Below are positions 17,659 to 26,546 of a DNA stretch of 64,000 nt, piece after piece. Origin of the DNA: an uncultured Cellvibrio sp. (lineage in GTDB: Bacteria > Pseudomonadota > Gammaproteobacteria > Pseudomonadales > Cellvibrionaceae); assembly GCA_946481095.1 (NCBI GenBank), contig CAMLML010000001.1:46180-110179 (forward strand), read 5' to 3'. Each line of letters starts with the position of its first letter. Position 1 is the stretch's first letter. The position numbers were made by a program, and so were the translations under genes. A model generated the notes under the pieces. It ran no database searches. It worked only from the letters and a program-made list of their open reading frames with translations, and was not told the origin of the DNA.

Positions 17659-19701
17659 TTATTCCTGTAGCAATGGAAGGCTCATGGTAACTGTAGTTCC
17701 TTGATTGGGTTCGCTAACAACATTCAACGTGCCACCCAATTCACCAATGTATTCTTTTGAAAGATAGGCACCAATACCCATTCCTTTGCCTGATTTGGTG
17801 GTCTCAAAAGGTTTAAAAAGTCTATTGTGAATAAAATCCCAATCCATACCGGAACCATTGTCCTCTATCGATATTTGAACGCGATCATTAATGACGCGGA
17901 GTGTAACATGAACCTTGCCGTTTTCCGGCGTTGCTTCTTGTGCATTTTTCAGGAAGTGGGCAATCGTCATAACCAATCTCACCGGGTCGCCAATCACAAT
18001 GCGTGAGGTTGTTTCTATATCTGTTGTGATTTGTGGTTTCCCCTGAATGCATTCCTCCAGTGCACTCATCATCACTTCATCAATTGGAACCAGTGTGATT
18101 GAGTCGGGTTCATCACGCCGCAATTTTTTTAACAGGTTATTCATGCGTGTAACTGAATGGCTTATGGTGTTGATCACGTCATCAACAAATTCAGGATTGT
18201 CTTTGTGTCTTTCCGCATTTCTCACAAGCAATGCCTGTTGTGCCATGAGGTTATTCAAATCGTGCACAATAAATGCAACCAGTTTGTTGTAAGTATCAAA
18301 TTGTTTTCGCTCGGCCAGTTGTTCTTCCTGATGATGCCTTTTCAAATAACTGGCAATTTGCCGGCCGATTGTTTTTAACAAATCAAGGTCTTCCCACGTC
18401 AGGGATTCATTACTTAAGGGTTTGGTCAATGCAATAAAGCCGATTAATTCTTCGGCGACAATTAACGGAAATATTAACCACAGATCGGGAATGTTTTTAG
18501 TCCAATGTGGCAAGACTTCATTGTGTTGGCTATGGGCGTGATCATCGTTACTGTCGGGAATAAATACCCAATCAGATTCAATAAACGCACGGCAGAACGG
18601 GCTGTTTACGGGCTCTTCCTGCAACTCCACAAAGTTGGGTAAATTGGCTCGATAAACCGGCTCATAAAATCCCTGTTTCAATAACCATATGGCGCCACTT
18701 GGCGCTTTGGTGACAGATGCAACAGCAAAAAACGCTCGCTGGTTAACGTCACCAACAGAGGCCGGTTCTGCAAGATAATTAATCAGGCGCAACCATTCGC
18801 TGCGATAGTCGTACTTATAGCGGAACAGATGCTTATTGATCAGAACGGACAGTCGGGCACGAATTCGACTGGAAATGAAAACGGTGGCGATCAGGATAAC
18901 CGCAATAGCCAGCACGAAGGTATAAAAAACGGTGCCCCAGTTGCCACCGTAAAGTTTGACGTAGTAGCCGCCGAGTGACAAAAAGGCCACTATAAAACCG
19001 GCCAGAATGAGCGATGTGGTGTAAAGCGCAATAGGCCGTGAAATAGTCAATCGGGCGGGTCGGTCTTTTTGCTGGAATAAAAGTAAACCACCGAGGGTCA
19101 TCAACAAACAGGTGGTTATTGAAATGGCGGCACGTGATTGCCAAAGGAGTGAGTCAACCCCGTTGAAAATTAATGCGTGGGTATATAAATAAATATCAAA
19201 TAAAAAAATGGCTAACAGATTCATGCACAGGAGTTTTATCTGCCGATCATTTTCAGCCGCATAACGGTAGAGTTGTTCTACAGAAACCAGTGCATTAATT
19301 GAAAGTGCCAATGCCAGCCAGACAAATAGTTGTGTCGCCGGAAATCCGATATAGGTCAGTGCGATGCCGAAAAGTGTGATTGGCCAGCCACCGTAAAATA
19401 AAATATTCAGGCTTTTGGGCATGTTATTTGACGCAAGGTCGCGCCGGATAAACAAACCGATAAAGAAAATCCAGGCATTGAAATGTAAAAATTCAATGGC
19501 GTAGAGAAGGCCGGGTGAGATGTCCCCGGAGTAATAATGCATGGCGATTAAAAACAGGTTCAGGCTGTGTATTGACGATGCGCCAGCGAGTACCCAGGTA
19601 TTTTGTTTGGAAAAATATTGGAAGCAATAAGCAAGGGTGAGCAGTAAGGCGACTATGGATGCACCCAAATATGCAAGGAAAGTAACGCTTTGATATTCCA
19701 T
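17659..19701 (-). CDS. prsK: PrsK, membrane histidine kinase of the exosortase A system
   Basis: This 680-residue sensor kinase begins with about ten membrane helices (residues 5-300). A GAF-like domain follows (residues about 320-450). The phosphoacceptor region is FIVHDLNNLMAQQ, and the ATP-binding domain shows NAQEATPENG (N box), DNGSGMDW (G1) and GKGMGIGAYLSKEY (G2). The His-Asp-Leu-Asn-Asn form of the H box is that of PrsK. It should phosphorylate PrsR in response to an unknown envelope signal. It is the first gene of a co-directional set prsK-prsR-lipoprotein-xrtA and is divergent from the cytochrome c5 gene. Confidence 0.93.
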   Translation of the reverse strand: MEYQSVTFLAYLGASIVALLLTLAYCFQYFSKQNTWVLAGASSIHSLNLFLIAMHYYSGDISPGLLYAIEFLHFNAWIFFIGLFIRRDLASNNMPKSLNILFYGGWPITLFGIALTYIGFPATQLFVWLALALSINALVSVEQLYRYAAENDRQIKLLCMNLLAIFLFDIYLYTHALIFNGVDSLLWQSRAAISITTCLLMTLGGLLLFQQKDRPARLTISRPIALYTTSLILAGFIVAFLSLGGYYVKLYGGNWGTVFYTFVLAIAVILIATVFISSRIRARLSVLINKHLFRYKYDYRSEWLRLINYLAEPASVGDVNQRAFFAVASVTKAPSGAIWLLKQGFYEPVYRANLPNFVELQEEPVNSPFCRAFIESDWVFIPDSNDDHAHSQHNEVLPHWTKNIPDLWLIFPLIVAEELIGFIALTKPLSNESLTWEDLDLLKTIGRQIASYLKRHHQEEQLAERKQFDTYNKLVAFIVHDLNNLMAQQALLVRNAERHKDNPEFVDDVINTISHSVTRMNNLLKKLRRDEPDSITLVPIDEVMMSALEECIQGKPQITTDIETTSRIVIGDPVRLVMTIAHFLKNAQEATPENGKVHVTLRVINDRVQISIEDNGSGMDWDFIHNRLFKPFETTKSGKGMGIGAYLSKEYIGELGGTLNVVSEPNQGTTVTMSLPLLQE

Positions 19702-19815
19702 GAATCATCTCGAATTTTAATTTTGGAGGCTAGAATATCAGTAGATTGTGGTAGATCAAATTCAGTATTAACGATGGCTTTATGATGCGGCTAACCCGCT
19801 TTGGTTAAATCTCGC

Positions 19816-19821
19816 TATAAT
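19816..19821 (+). promoter_or_regulatory. -10 box of the cytochrome c5 promoter
   Basis: A perfect TATAAT lies 45 bases before the GTG start of the cytochrome gene. No good -35 hexamer stands 16-18 bases upstream, so only the -10 box is called. Confidence 0.5.
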
Positions 19822-19865
19822 GCGCCCCGCTTGGTTTGGGCTAAACTTTTTAAGAGGAAATTTCT

Positions 19866-20270
19866 GTGAAACTATTGAAAACCCTGGTGCAATCCTTCCT
19901 GTTGGCAACCATTCTGGTTGGTAGTGCAATTGCGAGCGATCAGGCTGACGATGTGAAATCGCGAATTGCACCTGTCGGTAAGACCTGTATGTCAGGTGAT
20001 GATTGTGCGGCGGCTCCGGTTGCGGTTGCCTCAGGCCCCAAGACAGGCAAAGAGGTTTTTGAGAGCTTTTGTACAACCTGCCATACCGCTGGTGTGTTGA
20101 ATGCCCCCAAATTGGGTAATGCAGCTGATTGGGCACCGCGAGTGGCGAAAGGTAAAGAGACGCTTTACAAACATGCACTTGAAGGATTCAACAGTATGCC
20201 TGCAAAAGGTATGTGTTCCGCTTGTAGTGATGATGAGATCAAAGGCGCTGTGGATTACATGGCCAAGTAA
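19866..20270 (+). CDS. Cytochrome c5 family protein
   Basis: The 134-residue product has a Sec signal (cleavage after about residue 24, SAIAS), a single haem site C69-T-T-C72-H73, the distal Met111 in NSMPAKG and a Cys117/Cys120 pair that forms the disulfide characteristic of cytochromes c5. It would carry electrons in the periplasm. A 35-residue segment between signal and haem domain contains two extra Cys (KTCMSGDDC), perhaps a second disulfide. The start is GTG with AAGAGGAAA seven bases upstream. Gene order with rep nearby resembles Pseudomonas genomes as I recall them. Confidence 0.92.
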   Translation: MKLLKTLVQSFLLATILVGSAIASDQADDVKSRIAPVGKTCMSGDDCAAAPVAVASGPKTGKEVFESFCTTCHTAGVLNAPKLGNAADWAPRVAKGKETLYKHALEGFNSMPAKGMCSACSDDEIKGAVDYMAK

Positions 20271-20288
20271 AATTTAAATGTCTGACTG

Positions 20289-20314
20289 ACGGCGCCTTGT
20301 GTGCCGTTTTTTTT
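20289..20314 (+). terminator. Intrinsic terminator of the cytochrome c5 gene
   Basis: A 7-bp stem (ACGGCGC at 20289-20295 with GTGCCGT at 20301-20307, one G-U pair) has a five-base loop. It is followed by a run of eight T ending at 20314. It lies about 20 bases after the stop codon. Confidence 0.85.
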
Positions 20315-20576
20315 GAACCCGATGTAAATTATTTAAGAAGAATCTACTTTTCCCCCTATCAGTTTGTCCGTTGTCGTATAAATAAACCCGGTCATCATTT
20401 TGATACTGAATCAAAAGGTTTGTGAAATACCAACCTGCCATAAATGATCTAGGCTTGATGTTAATTGGCTTTCCTGAAATCAGGTTGAGTTCCATTTTTA
20501 CATCATCAATCACTATGGCAAGGATACAAATTTTGCAAAATTCGAACTCATTTATGTGTTTGCAGAATGGTGCAAT
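20315..20576. other. Intergenic region before the TonB receptor, no gene seen
   Basis: No open frame here looks coding. It should hold the promoter of the TonB receptor, but I see no convincing -35/-10 pair, riboswitch or Fur box. The AT-rich 3' part (20520-20560) is the best candidate for initiation. Confidence 0.5.
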
Positions 20577-22586
20577 ATGCTAGTTAATCGACAGTCTCGC
20601 CACATCGCTGCCTGGCTGTTGTGTTTATTGCCAATCGCCTCCCATGCAGATGATTATCTGGAAATGGATTTGGAAGAATTGTTGGCGGTGACGGTGAAAG
20701 GCTCCACTCTGCGCGATGAATCTCTCAAAACTGTGCCGTCATCGGTGACAGTATTTACCCGGCAGCAATTGGACGCGCTGGGTCTGGATTACCTGCATGA
20801 ATTGATTAATCTGGTGCCAGGTTTTCAAACCACACGCGGTGCCGATAGCCCGATTAATTACACTTACAGCGCACGTGGTCGCCGTTTGGGTGTTCGCGCC
20901 CGGGAAATATTACTGGTGGTTGATGGCCGGGTATTTTCCGATCCGCGCTCCAGTGGTGCTGATAGTGCGGTGAGTCTTTTCCCTCTATCGAATATTGAGC
21001 GGATTGAAATTATTCGTGGGCCAGGTTCAGCTATTTATGGTTCGGGCGCATTTACTGGTGTGATCAATATTATCAGTCGTCGCAACCAGCAACGTTTTGC
21101 TGTAGCAGTAGGGAGTGAAGAGCGGCGTAAAGCCGATATCAATACATCGCAGCTGTTGGGTAATGTGAAATTGGATTTTTATGCGCACGCTTATGAAGAT
21201 AATGGACAGGATTATCGGTTGACCTCAGTTGTGCAACCAGACACTGATGATCCGCGTCAGGATGTTCTGTTGGATCTTGAGTTAGGTTATGAAAATACCA
21301 AAGTAAAATTATTTAACTCAAAACAACAAGGGGAAAATTTCTACACGCTGGAAAAAGTAAATAATGATTTTAATGAATACACTACCCGTTACCGAAACTT
21401 GCAGATAGAGCAGGGACTAAAGCCCGCCGATAATTGGGATTCCAAATTATCCTTGGGTTATTCAAAATCCTCGCAACTTTTTCATGGTGTTCTGGTGCCT
21501 GCCGGTAATCTGCAAACCATCAGTCAACCGGCCAGTGCACAACCTATGTTGGCAAAAGTATTGTTGGCGGGTGAGGTTTATGGCGCATCGCTGGCGAATG
21601 ATTTAACGCTCAGTGATATCAGCAGTTTGCAGTTTGGTGTGGAGTGGCGGCATGAACGTGAAACCGATGCCAAAGCAGACACCAACTATGATTTGGGGCA
21701 ATTAGCGCTGCGGGATTACCCCATCACCTATTACGGTGATTTTGATCAATCGTTCAAAGTGGGTACCCAGGCTTCAAGAAAAACCAGCGGCATTTACAGC
21801 CAATTCCTGCACGATTTGACCGAAACCACACGCCTCACTCTGGGGGCTCGTTATGATTATTATCAGTCCATAGGTGAACATGTCAGCCCGCGAATTGCGT
21901 TGGTGCATCAGCTGGATAAAAACCAAACTTTGAAATTACTATACGGCGAAGCTTTTCGTGCGCCCAGCATGGCAGAGACAGGGCTGCTGAATAATCCGGT
22001 GGTGGTGGGAAATCCTGATCTGAATAACGAACTTGTCAAAACACTGGAGCTTATGTGGTTGGGTAATTGGCACAGCATCTCCATGGCCGCCACTGTTTAT
22101 CACAATCGCTACGAGAACCCTATAGTGGGTGGAGTAATAGGTACTACCAGAACCTATCTTAACGACTCGGATGATAGTAATTCTGGCTGTGGCATGAGGA
22201 TCGACTGGCAAGCGACATCACAATGGTTGTTACGAGTGAATTACACTCATATGAAAGATCTGCCGGATTCCGCCTTCCGCGAAGCCACGGATCTGGGAAT
22301 ATTCACGTTGAACTTCAACCAAAATAAATGGAATTGGAATTTATCAGCCAATTATCAAGCAGAGCGCCGCTACCTGCTCACCCAAACCCAGCGAGCTACA
22401 TTGGACTCTCATTGGATTGCCAGCAGCAAATTACGTTATCAATTCAACGATTCCATCAACATAAGCCTGGCAGTAAAAAATCTTTTCGATAAAAACTATT
22501 CCAACCCAACTCAGGGAACCGGTATTCGCGATGGTATTCCCAATCGCGGTCGAGAGTGGGCATTGGGGGTGGAGCAAGAGTTTTGA
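20577..22586 (+). CDS. TonB-dependent outer-membrane receptor
   Basis: From ATG 20577 the protein has 669 residues with a signal peptide ending LLPIASHA-DD. The plug domain includes LEELLAVTVKGS (TonB-box-like region), VPSSVTVFTRQQLDALG, LHELINLVPGF, IERIEIIRGPGSAIYGSGAFTGVINII (the last two read as separate signature pieces: IERIEIIRGPGSAIYG and AFTGVINII). The C-terminal barrel ends in ALGVEQEF, with a terminal Phe typical of outer-membrane barrels. Such receptors import iron chelates, cobalamin or carbohydrates. The substrate is not clear from sequence. It stands alone between the cytochrome gene and the convergent rep gene, four bases from the latter. Confidence 0.9.
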   Translation: MLVNRQSRHIAAWLLCLLPIASHADDYLEMDLEELLAVTVKGSTLRDESLKTVPSSVTVFTRQQLDALGLDYLHELINLVPGFQTTRGADSPINYTYSARGRRLGVRAREILLVVDGRVFSDPRSSGADSAVSLFPLSNIERIEIIRGPGSAIYGSGAFTGVINIISRRNQQRFAVAVGSEERRKADINTSQLLGNVKLDFYAHAYEDNGQDYRLTSVVQPDTDDPRQDVLLDLELGYENTKVKLFNSKQQGENFYTLEKVNNDFNEYTTRYRNLQIEQGLKPADNWDSKLSLGYSKSSQLFHGVLVPAGNLQTISQPASAQPMLAKVLLAGEVYGASLANDLTLSDISSLQFGVEWRHERETDAKADTNYDLGQLALRDYPITYYGDFDQSFKVGTQASRKTSGIYSQFLHDLTETTRLTLGARYDYYQSIGEHVSPRIALVHQLDKNQTLKLLYGEAFRAPSMAETGLLNNPVVVGNPDLNNELVKTLELMWLGNWHSISMAATVYHNRYENPIVGGVIGTTRTYLNDSDDSNSGCGMRIDWQATSQWLLRVNYTHMKDLPDSAFREATDLGIFTLNFNQNKWNWNLSANYQAERRYLLTQTQRATLDSHWIASSKLRYQFNDSINISLAVKNLFDKNYSNPTQGTGIRDGIPNRGREWALGVEQEF

Positions 22587-22589
22587 TTC

Positions 22590-24602
22590 TCAATCAAACA
22601 TATTCAACAAAGTGCTAATTGTTTCGCTGCCCTTTGCCTGATTTTTTTCCGGTGTCAATTCGCCGAAACCTTCGCGTTCAATATGCTCTTGTGGTAATTC
22701 ATCCAGAAAACGGCTGGGGGTAGTGTCGATGATTTCGCCGTATTGTTTGCGTTTGGCGGCGAAGGTCATGCTGAGTGTGCGTTGTGCGCGGGTGATACCA
22801 ACGTAAGCGAGTCTTCTTTCTTCTTCGATATTGTTATCGTCTATGCTGTTGCGGTGTGGAAGTAAATCCTCTTCCATGCCGACTAAAAATACATGCGGAA
22901 ATTCCAATCCTTTTGATGCGTGTAATGTCATTAATTGCACGGCGTCGGTGTTGTCTTCTTCGGCTTGTTGTTCCAATAAATCGCGCAGAACTAATTTACC
23001 GATGGCGGATTCAATTGATGCATCATCATCCTGATCTTCCTGTCGTTGTAATGTTTTGGCGAGTGATTCGATTAGATAGTTAACATTCTCCATTCGTTTT
23101 TCAGCTGCCTTACTGCTGCTGGAATTTTGATGTAACCAGCCTTCATAATCCATGTCGTTAATCATTTCACGAATTGCAGCAATAGCGTCACTTTCAAAAC
23201 ATAAGCGGGTAACACGCTCAATCCAACGCACAAAACCCGATAATCGTTCATAGTTTTTTTCCGGTACACGCGATTGCAATCCCAGTTCGCTGATTGCACT
23301 GAATAAACTCATGTGTCGCTCACCAGCATACTGGCCCAGTGCTTCGAGGGTGCTGGTGCCGATTTGTCGGCGAGGAGTGTTGATGATGCGCAAAAAAGCA
23401 TTGTCATCATCGGGATTAATCAATAAACGTAAATAAGCCATAACATCTTTAATTTCCGTTTTGGAAAAAAATGATGAGCCGCCGCTTAATTTGTAACTGA
23501 TCTGGTGTTGCTGTAATTTCATTTCCAATAAGCGCGATTGGTGATTGCCTCGATACAAAATCGCAAAATCTCGAAATTGATAATTAAAACGTAATTTTTG
23601 CGTGAGTATTTCGGTGGCGACTCGTTCGGCTTCTGCATCTTCATTGGCGCATCGAATTAAACGCAGTGGGTCACCCAGCCCCATTTCGCTCCAGAGTGCT
23701 TTATTAAATTCATGTGGATTATTGGCGATTAATTGGTTAGCGGCACGCAATATGCGACTGGTTGAACGATAGTTTTGTTCAAGTTTGATTACTTCCAGTT
23801 GTGGATAATCCTGTTTCAGTAATGACATGTTTTCCGGGCGTGCACCGCGCCAGGCGTAAATTGATTGGTCGTCATCGCCGACCACTGTCAAAGCTCCGCG
23901 TGCACCGACTAACAATTTGACCAATAAATATTGGCTGGAATTGGTGTCTTGATATTCATCCACTAACAGATAACGAATTTTCTTTTGCCAGTGCAATAAA
24001 ATATCTGCATGAGTTTGGAAAAGTTGCACCGGAATTAAAATTAAATCATCAAAATCAACGGCGTTGTAAGCTTTCAATGCTTGCGCGTAAGCTTTATAAA
24101 TAATCGCAATTTTTTGGTCACCTTCTGAGTTGGCAAAAGATTCCGCCTGATGTGGCAGCACCAAATCGTTTTTCCATTGGGAAATTTGTTGCTGCACCTG
24201 ATTGAGTAAATCCGAATCCTGATCGCCTTCGCGAAACAGTAATTCTTTTAACAAGCTGCGCGCATCTTCTGCATCAAAAATGGAAAAGCCGGGTTTAAAA
24301 CCCAAGTGTTTATGTTCGCGTCGAATAATATTCAAACCCAGATTGTGAAAGGTGGACACAATCAAACCCTTGCTGGCATCACCACGCAAAAGTTGGCTGA
24401 CACGTTCTTTCATTTCACGTGCGGCTTTGTTGGTAAAGGTCAGTGCAGCGATATGACGTGCAGGTATGTTGCACTCTTTGATGAGGTAAGCAATTTTGCG
24501 TGTGATTACGCTGGTTTTGCCGCTGCCCGCGCCTGCCAGAACCAGACAGGGGCCATCAATATAAAGCATGGCCTGGCGTTGACGGGAATTGAGCTGAGTC
24601 AC
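22590..24602 (-). CDS. rep: ATP-dependent DNA helicase Rep
   Basis: The 670-residue protein is a superfamily 1 3'-5' helicase. Motif I is GAGSGKT, motif Ia ALTFTNKAAREMK, motif II VDEYQDTN, motif III VGDDDQSIYAWRGA, motif IV LEQNYRST, motif V MTLHASKGLEFPHVFLVG and motif VI RRLAYVGITRAQ. Length and N-terminus match Rep rather than UvrD, and Rep restarts blocked replication forks. GTG 24602 is taken as start because MTQLNSRQRQAM aligns with the usual Rep start and ACAGGG lies upstream. A TTG two codons earlier is also open. Confidence 0.94.
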   Translation of the reverse strand: MTQLNSRQRQAMLYIDGPCLVLAGAGSGKTSVITRKIAYLIKECNIPARHIAALTFTNKAAREMKERVSQLLRGDASKGLIVSTFHNLGLNIIRREHKHLGFKPGFSIFDAEDARSLLKELLFREGDQDSDLLNQVQQQISQWKNDLVLPHQAESFANSEGDQKIAIIYKAYAQALKAYNAVDFDDLILIPVQLFQTHADILLHWQKKIRYLLVDEYQDTNSSQYLLVKLLVGARGALTVVGDDDQSIYAWRGARPENMSLLKQDYPQLEVIKLEQNYRSTSRILRAANQLIANNPHEFNKALWSEMGLGDPLRLIRCANEDAEAERVATEILTQKLRFNYQFRDFAILYRGNHQSRLLEMKLQQHQISYKLSGGSSFFSKTEIKDVMAYLRLLINPDDDNAFLRIINTPRRQIGTSTLEALGQYAGERHMSLFSAISELGLQSRVPEKNYERLSGFVRWIERVTRLCFESDAIAAIREMINDMDYEGWLHQNSSSSKAAEKRMENVNYLIESLAKTLQRQEDQDDDASIESAIGKLVLRDLLEQQAEEDNTDAVQLMTLHASKGLEFPHVFLVGMEEDLLPHRNSIDDNNIEEERRLAYVGITRAQRTLSMTFAAKRKQYGEIIDTTPSRFLDELPQEHIEREGFGELTPEKNQAKGSETISTLLNMFD

Positions 24603-24682
24603 AAGCAAACCCTGTGGTTATGGTGGGCGGCGATTCTAGCAGCCCGGGTTTAAAAATCTAAGCGATTTTTTTACCATTTGGC

Positions 24683-24710
24683 TTGATGGATGATCAGACT
24701 AGGCTATAAC
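24683..24710 (+). promoter_or_regulatory. Candidate sigma-70 promoter of the GGDEF-EAL gene
   Basis: TTGATG (24683-24688), a 16-base spacer and TATAAC (24705-24710) stand in the divergent interval between rep and the GGDEF-EAL gene. The resulting leader would be about 120 bases. Confidence 0.4.
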
Positions 24711-24836
24711 TCATGAGCGGTGTTTGGATTTTTAATGCGCCCAATTGATATAACAACAAGGATCAAATAAGGATTTAAAAAAACATGACTTCCACTAAAC
24801 TGATTTTTTTCAAATCTGTAAGGGGAAATAATTTCC

Positions 24837-26546
24837 TTGAGTGATAATGTTCGAGTGCTTTTCATCGACCCCGAGCAGGGCGAGTATCTGTTGGTTGCCG
24901 AATTGTTGTCGCATATTCGTCATGTGGATTACGATTTGGTCTGGTGTCATTCTCTGGTAAAAGCTTTGCCGCTTTTATTATCTGATGAATTTGATGTGGC
25001 ATTGGTCGATTATTATTGGGGACAGGATTCGGCACGCGATTTGTTAAATGTCACACGTATACAAGCTTGCAAAACACCGATTGTCATAATGACGGATGAA
25101 ATAGAAAAACAGGTGGCAGAAGATGCTATTCGTGTGGGGGCAGCTGATTATTTAATAAAAGATCAAATTGATGCTCCATTGCTGGAGCGAACCCTGCGTT
25201 ATGCCATTGAACGCAAAACCATGGAACAGCATCTTGCGCGTCTGGCACATTATGATTCGTTAACCGATATTCCCAATCGTATTCTTTTTCGTGATCGACT
25301 TGAGCATGCCATTTTGTTAGCTGAGCGCGATACCACCAATTTTTGTTTGATGTTTATTGATTTAAATGGTTTCAAACAGGTTAACGATAATTTTGGACAT
25401 GATGCTGGTGATGAGATTATTAAAGTCTGCGCCCAGCGGTTGAATAATTGTTTGCGACGAAGTGATTCTGTCGCCCGTATGGGTGGCGATGAATTTACTT
25501 TGTTATTGCAAAATACAGATAACAATCGTGATGTTGCCTTGATTGCTGAAAAAGTAATTCAAGCTATATCCCAACCCACCATTATCAAAGGATATGAAGT
25601 GGTTGTCGGTTGCAGCATAGGTATTGCCATTTACCCACAAGCGGGTCGCGATGCAGAAAGTTTATTCAAACATGCAGACATGGCGATGTATAAAGCCAAG
25701 CAGGATTCAGACAGCAATTATCAATTTTTTACAGAATCCATGAATAAAGATGTCAAACGACAATTACGAATGGAGGCGGATTTGCGTTTGGCATTAAAAA
25801 AACAACAATTTATTCTGCATTATCAACCGCGAATCGACGTTACAACAGGTAAATTGGTCGCAGTAGAGGCGCTGTTGCGTTGGAACAAACCGGGAGTTGG
25901 TTTAATTAATGCCAGTGAATTTATTGCAACGGCTGAAGAAACGGGCGTTATTACTGCAATTGGCTACTGGGTGATTCGACAGGCTTGTCATGATTTGAAA
26001 CGTTTGCAATCTGTCGTCGGCTATCAGGTAATGATGGCGATTAATTTATCGCTTAAACAGTTTCGCGATGAGAATCTGGTGCACCATGTTGCCAGTATTT
26101 TTAATGAGTTTGCTATTAATCCCGGAGATATTGAATTTGAAATTACGGAAACAGCGTTTTCTGAAAATCTTGACCTGATTACACTGTGTATGAAGCCCTT
26201 GGCTTATTTTGGCGTTAATTTTTTGCTGGATGATTTTGGTTCTGGTCATTCATCGCTATTGCATTTGCAACGGTTGCCCATGAGCAGTGTGAAAATTGAT
26301 TTGAATTATTTGATTGAATTAAATCGTAGTTTGGTCGATCGTCGTCTGGTTGCAGCGACAATAGCGTTTGCCCAGCATTTGGGCAAACAGTTGGTTATTG
26401 AAGGCGTTGAAACACAACATCAACTTGAATGGTTGGTCAGTCTGGGGTGTGATCAAATGCAAGGGCATTTATTTTCAGAAGCGAAAGAACTGGATGTGGT
26501 ATTGCAATACCATGCGTCACACAATCTGCAAGCGCCAGTTGATTAA
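24837..26546 (+). CDS. REC-GGDEF-EAL cyclic di-GMP signalling protein
   Basis: In 569 residues there are three domains. A receiver domain spans residues 1-125 (FDVALVDYYWGQD with the likely phosphoacceptor Asp, Lys in DYLIKDQ). A GGDEF domain spans about 140-300 with RMGGDEFTLLL and an intact RxxD inhibitory site (RRSD) before it. An EAL domain spans about 315-560 with EALLRW, DDFGSGHSSL and IEGVETQHQLEWL. Both catalytic motifs look intact, so it may make or break cyclic di-GMP under control of an unknown kinase. The TTG start has AGGGGA upstream. It lies between rep and yifB, where as I recall Pseudomonas has an EAL protein gene. Confidence 0.92.
   Translation: MSDNVRVLFIDPEQGEYLLVAELLSHIRHVDYDLVWCHSLVKALPLLLSDEFDVALVDYYWGQDSARDLLNVTRIQACKTPIVIMTDEIEKQVAEDAIRVGAADYLIKDQIDAPLLERTLRYAIERKTMEQHLARLAHYDSLTDIPNRILFRDRLEHAILLAERDTTNFCLMFIDLNGFKQVNDNFGHDAGDEIIKVCAQRLNNCLRRSDSVARMGGDEFTLLLQNTDNNRDVALIAEKVIQAISQPTIIKGYEVVVGCSIGIAIYPQAGRDAESLFKHADMAMYKAKQDSDSNYQFFTESMNKDVKRQLRMEADLRLALKKQQFILHYQPRIDVTTGKLVAVEALLRWNKPGVGLINASEFIATAEETGVITAIGYWVIRQACHDLKRLQSVVGYQVMMAINLSLKQFRDENLVHHVASIFNEFAINPGDIEFEITETAFSENLDLITLCMKPLAYFGVNFLLDDFGSGHSSLLHLQRLPMSSVKIDLNYLIELNRSLVDRRLVAATIAFAQHLGKQLVIEGVETQHQLEWLVSLGCDQMQGHLFSEAKELDVVLQYHASHNLQAPVD

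Noticed and set aside
20274..20513. 79-codon minus-strand frame between cytochrome c5 and the TonB receptor
   Set aside because: It overlaps the cytochrome terminator, lacks a ribosome binding site and has a composition like random sequence.
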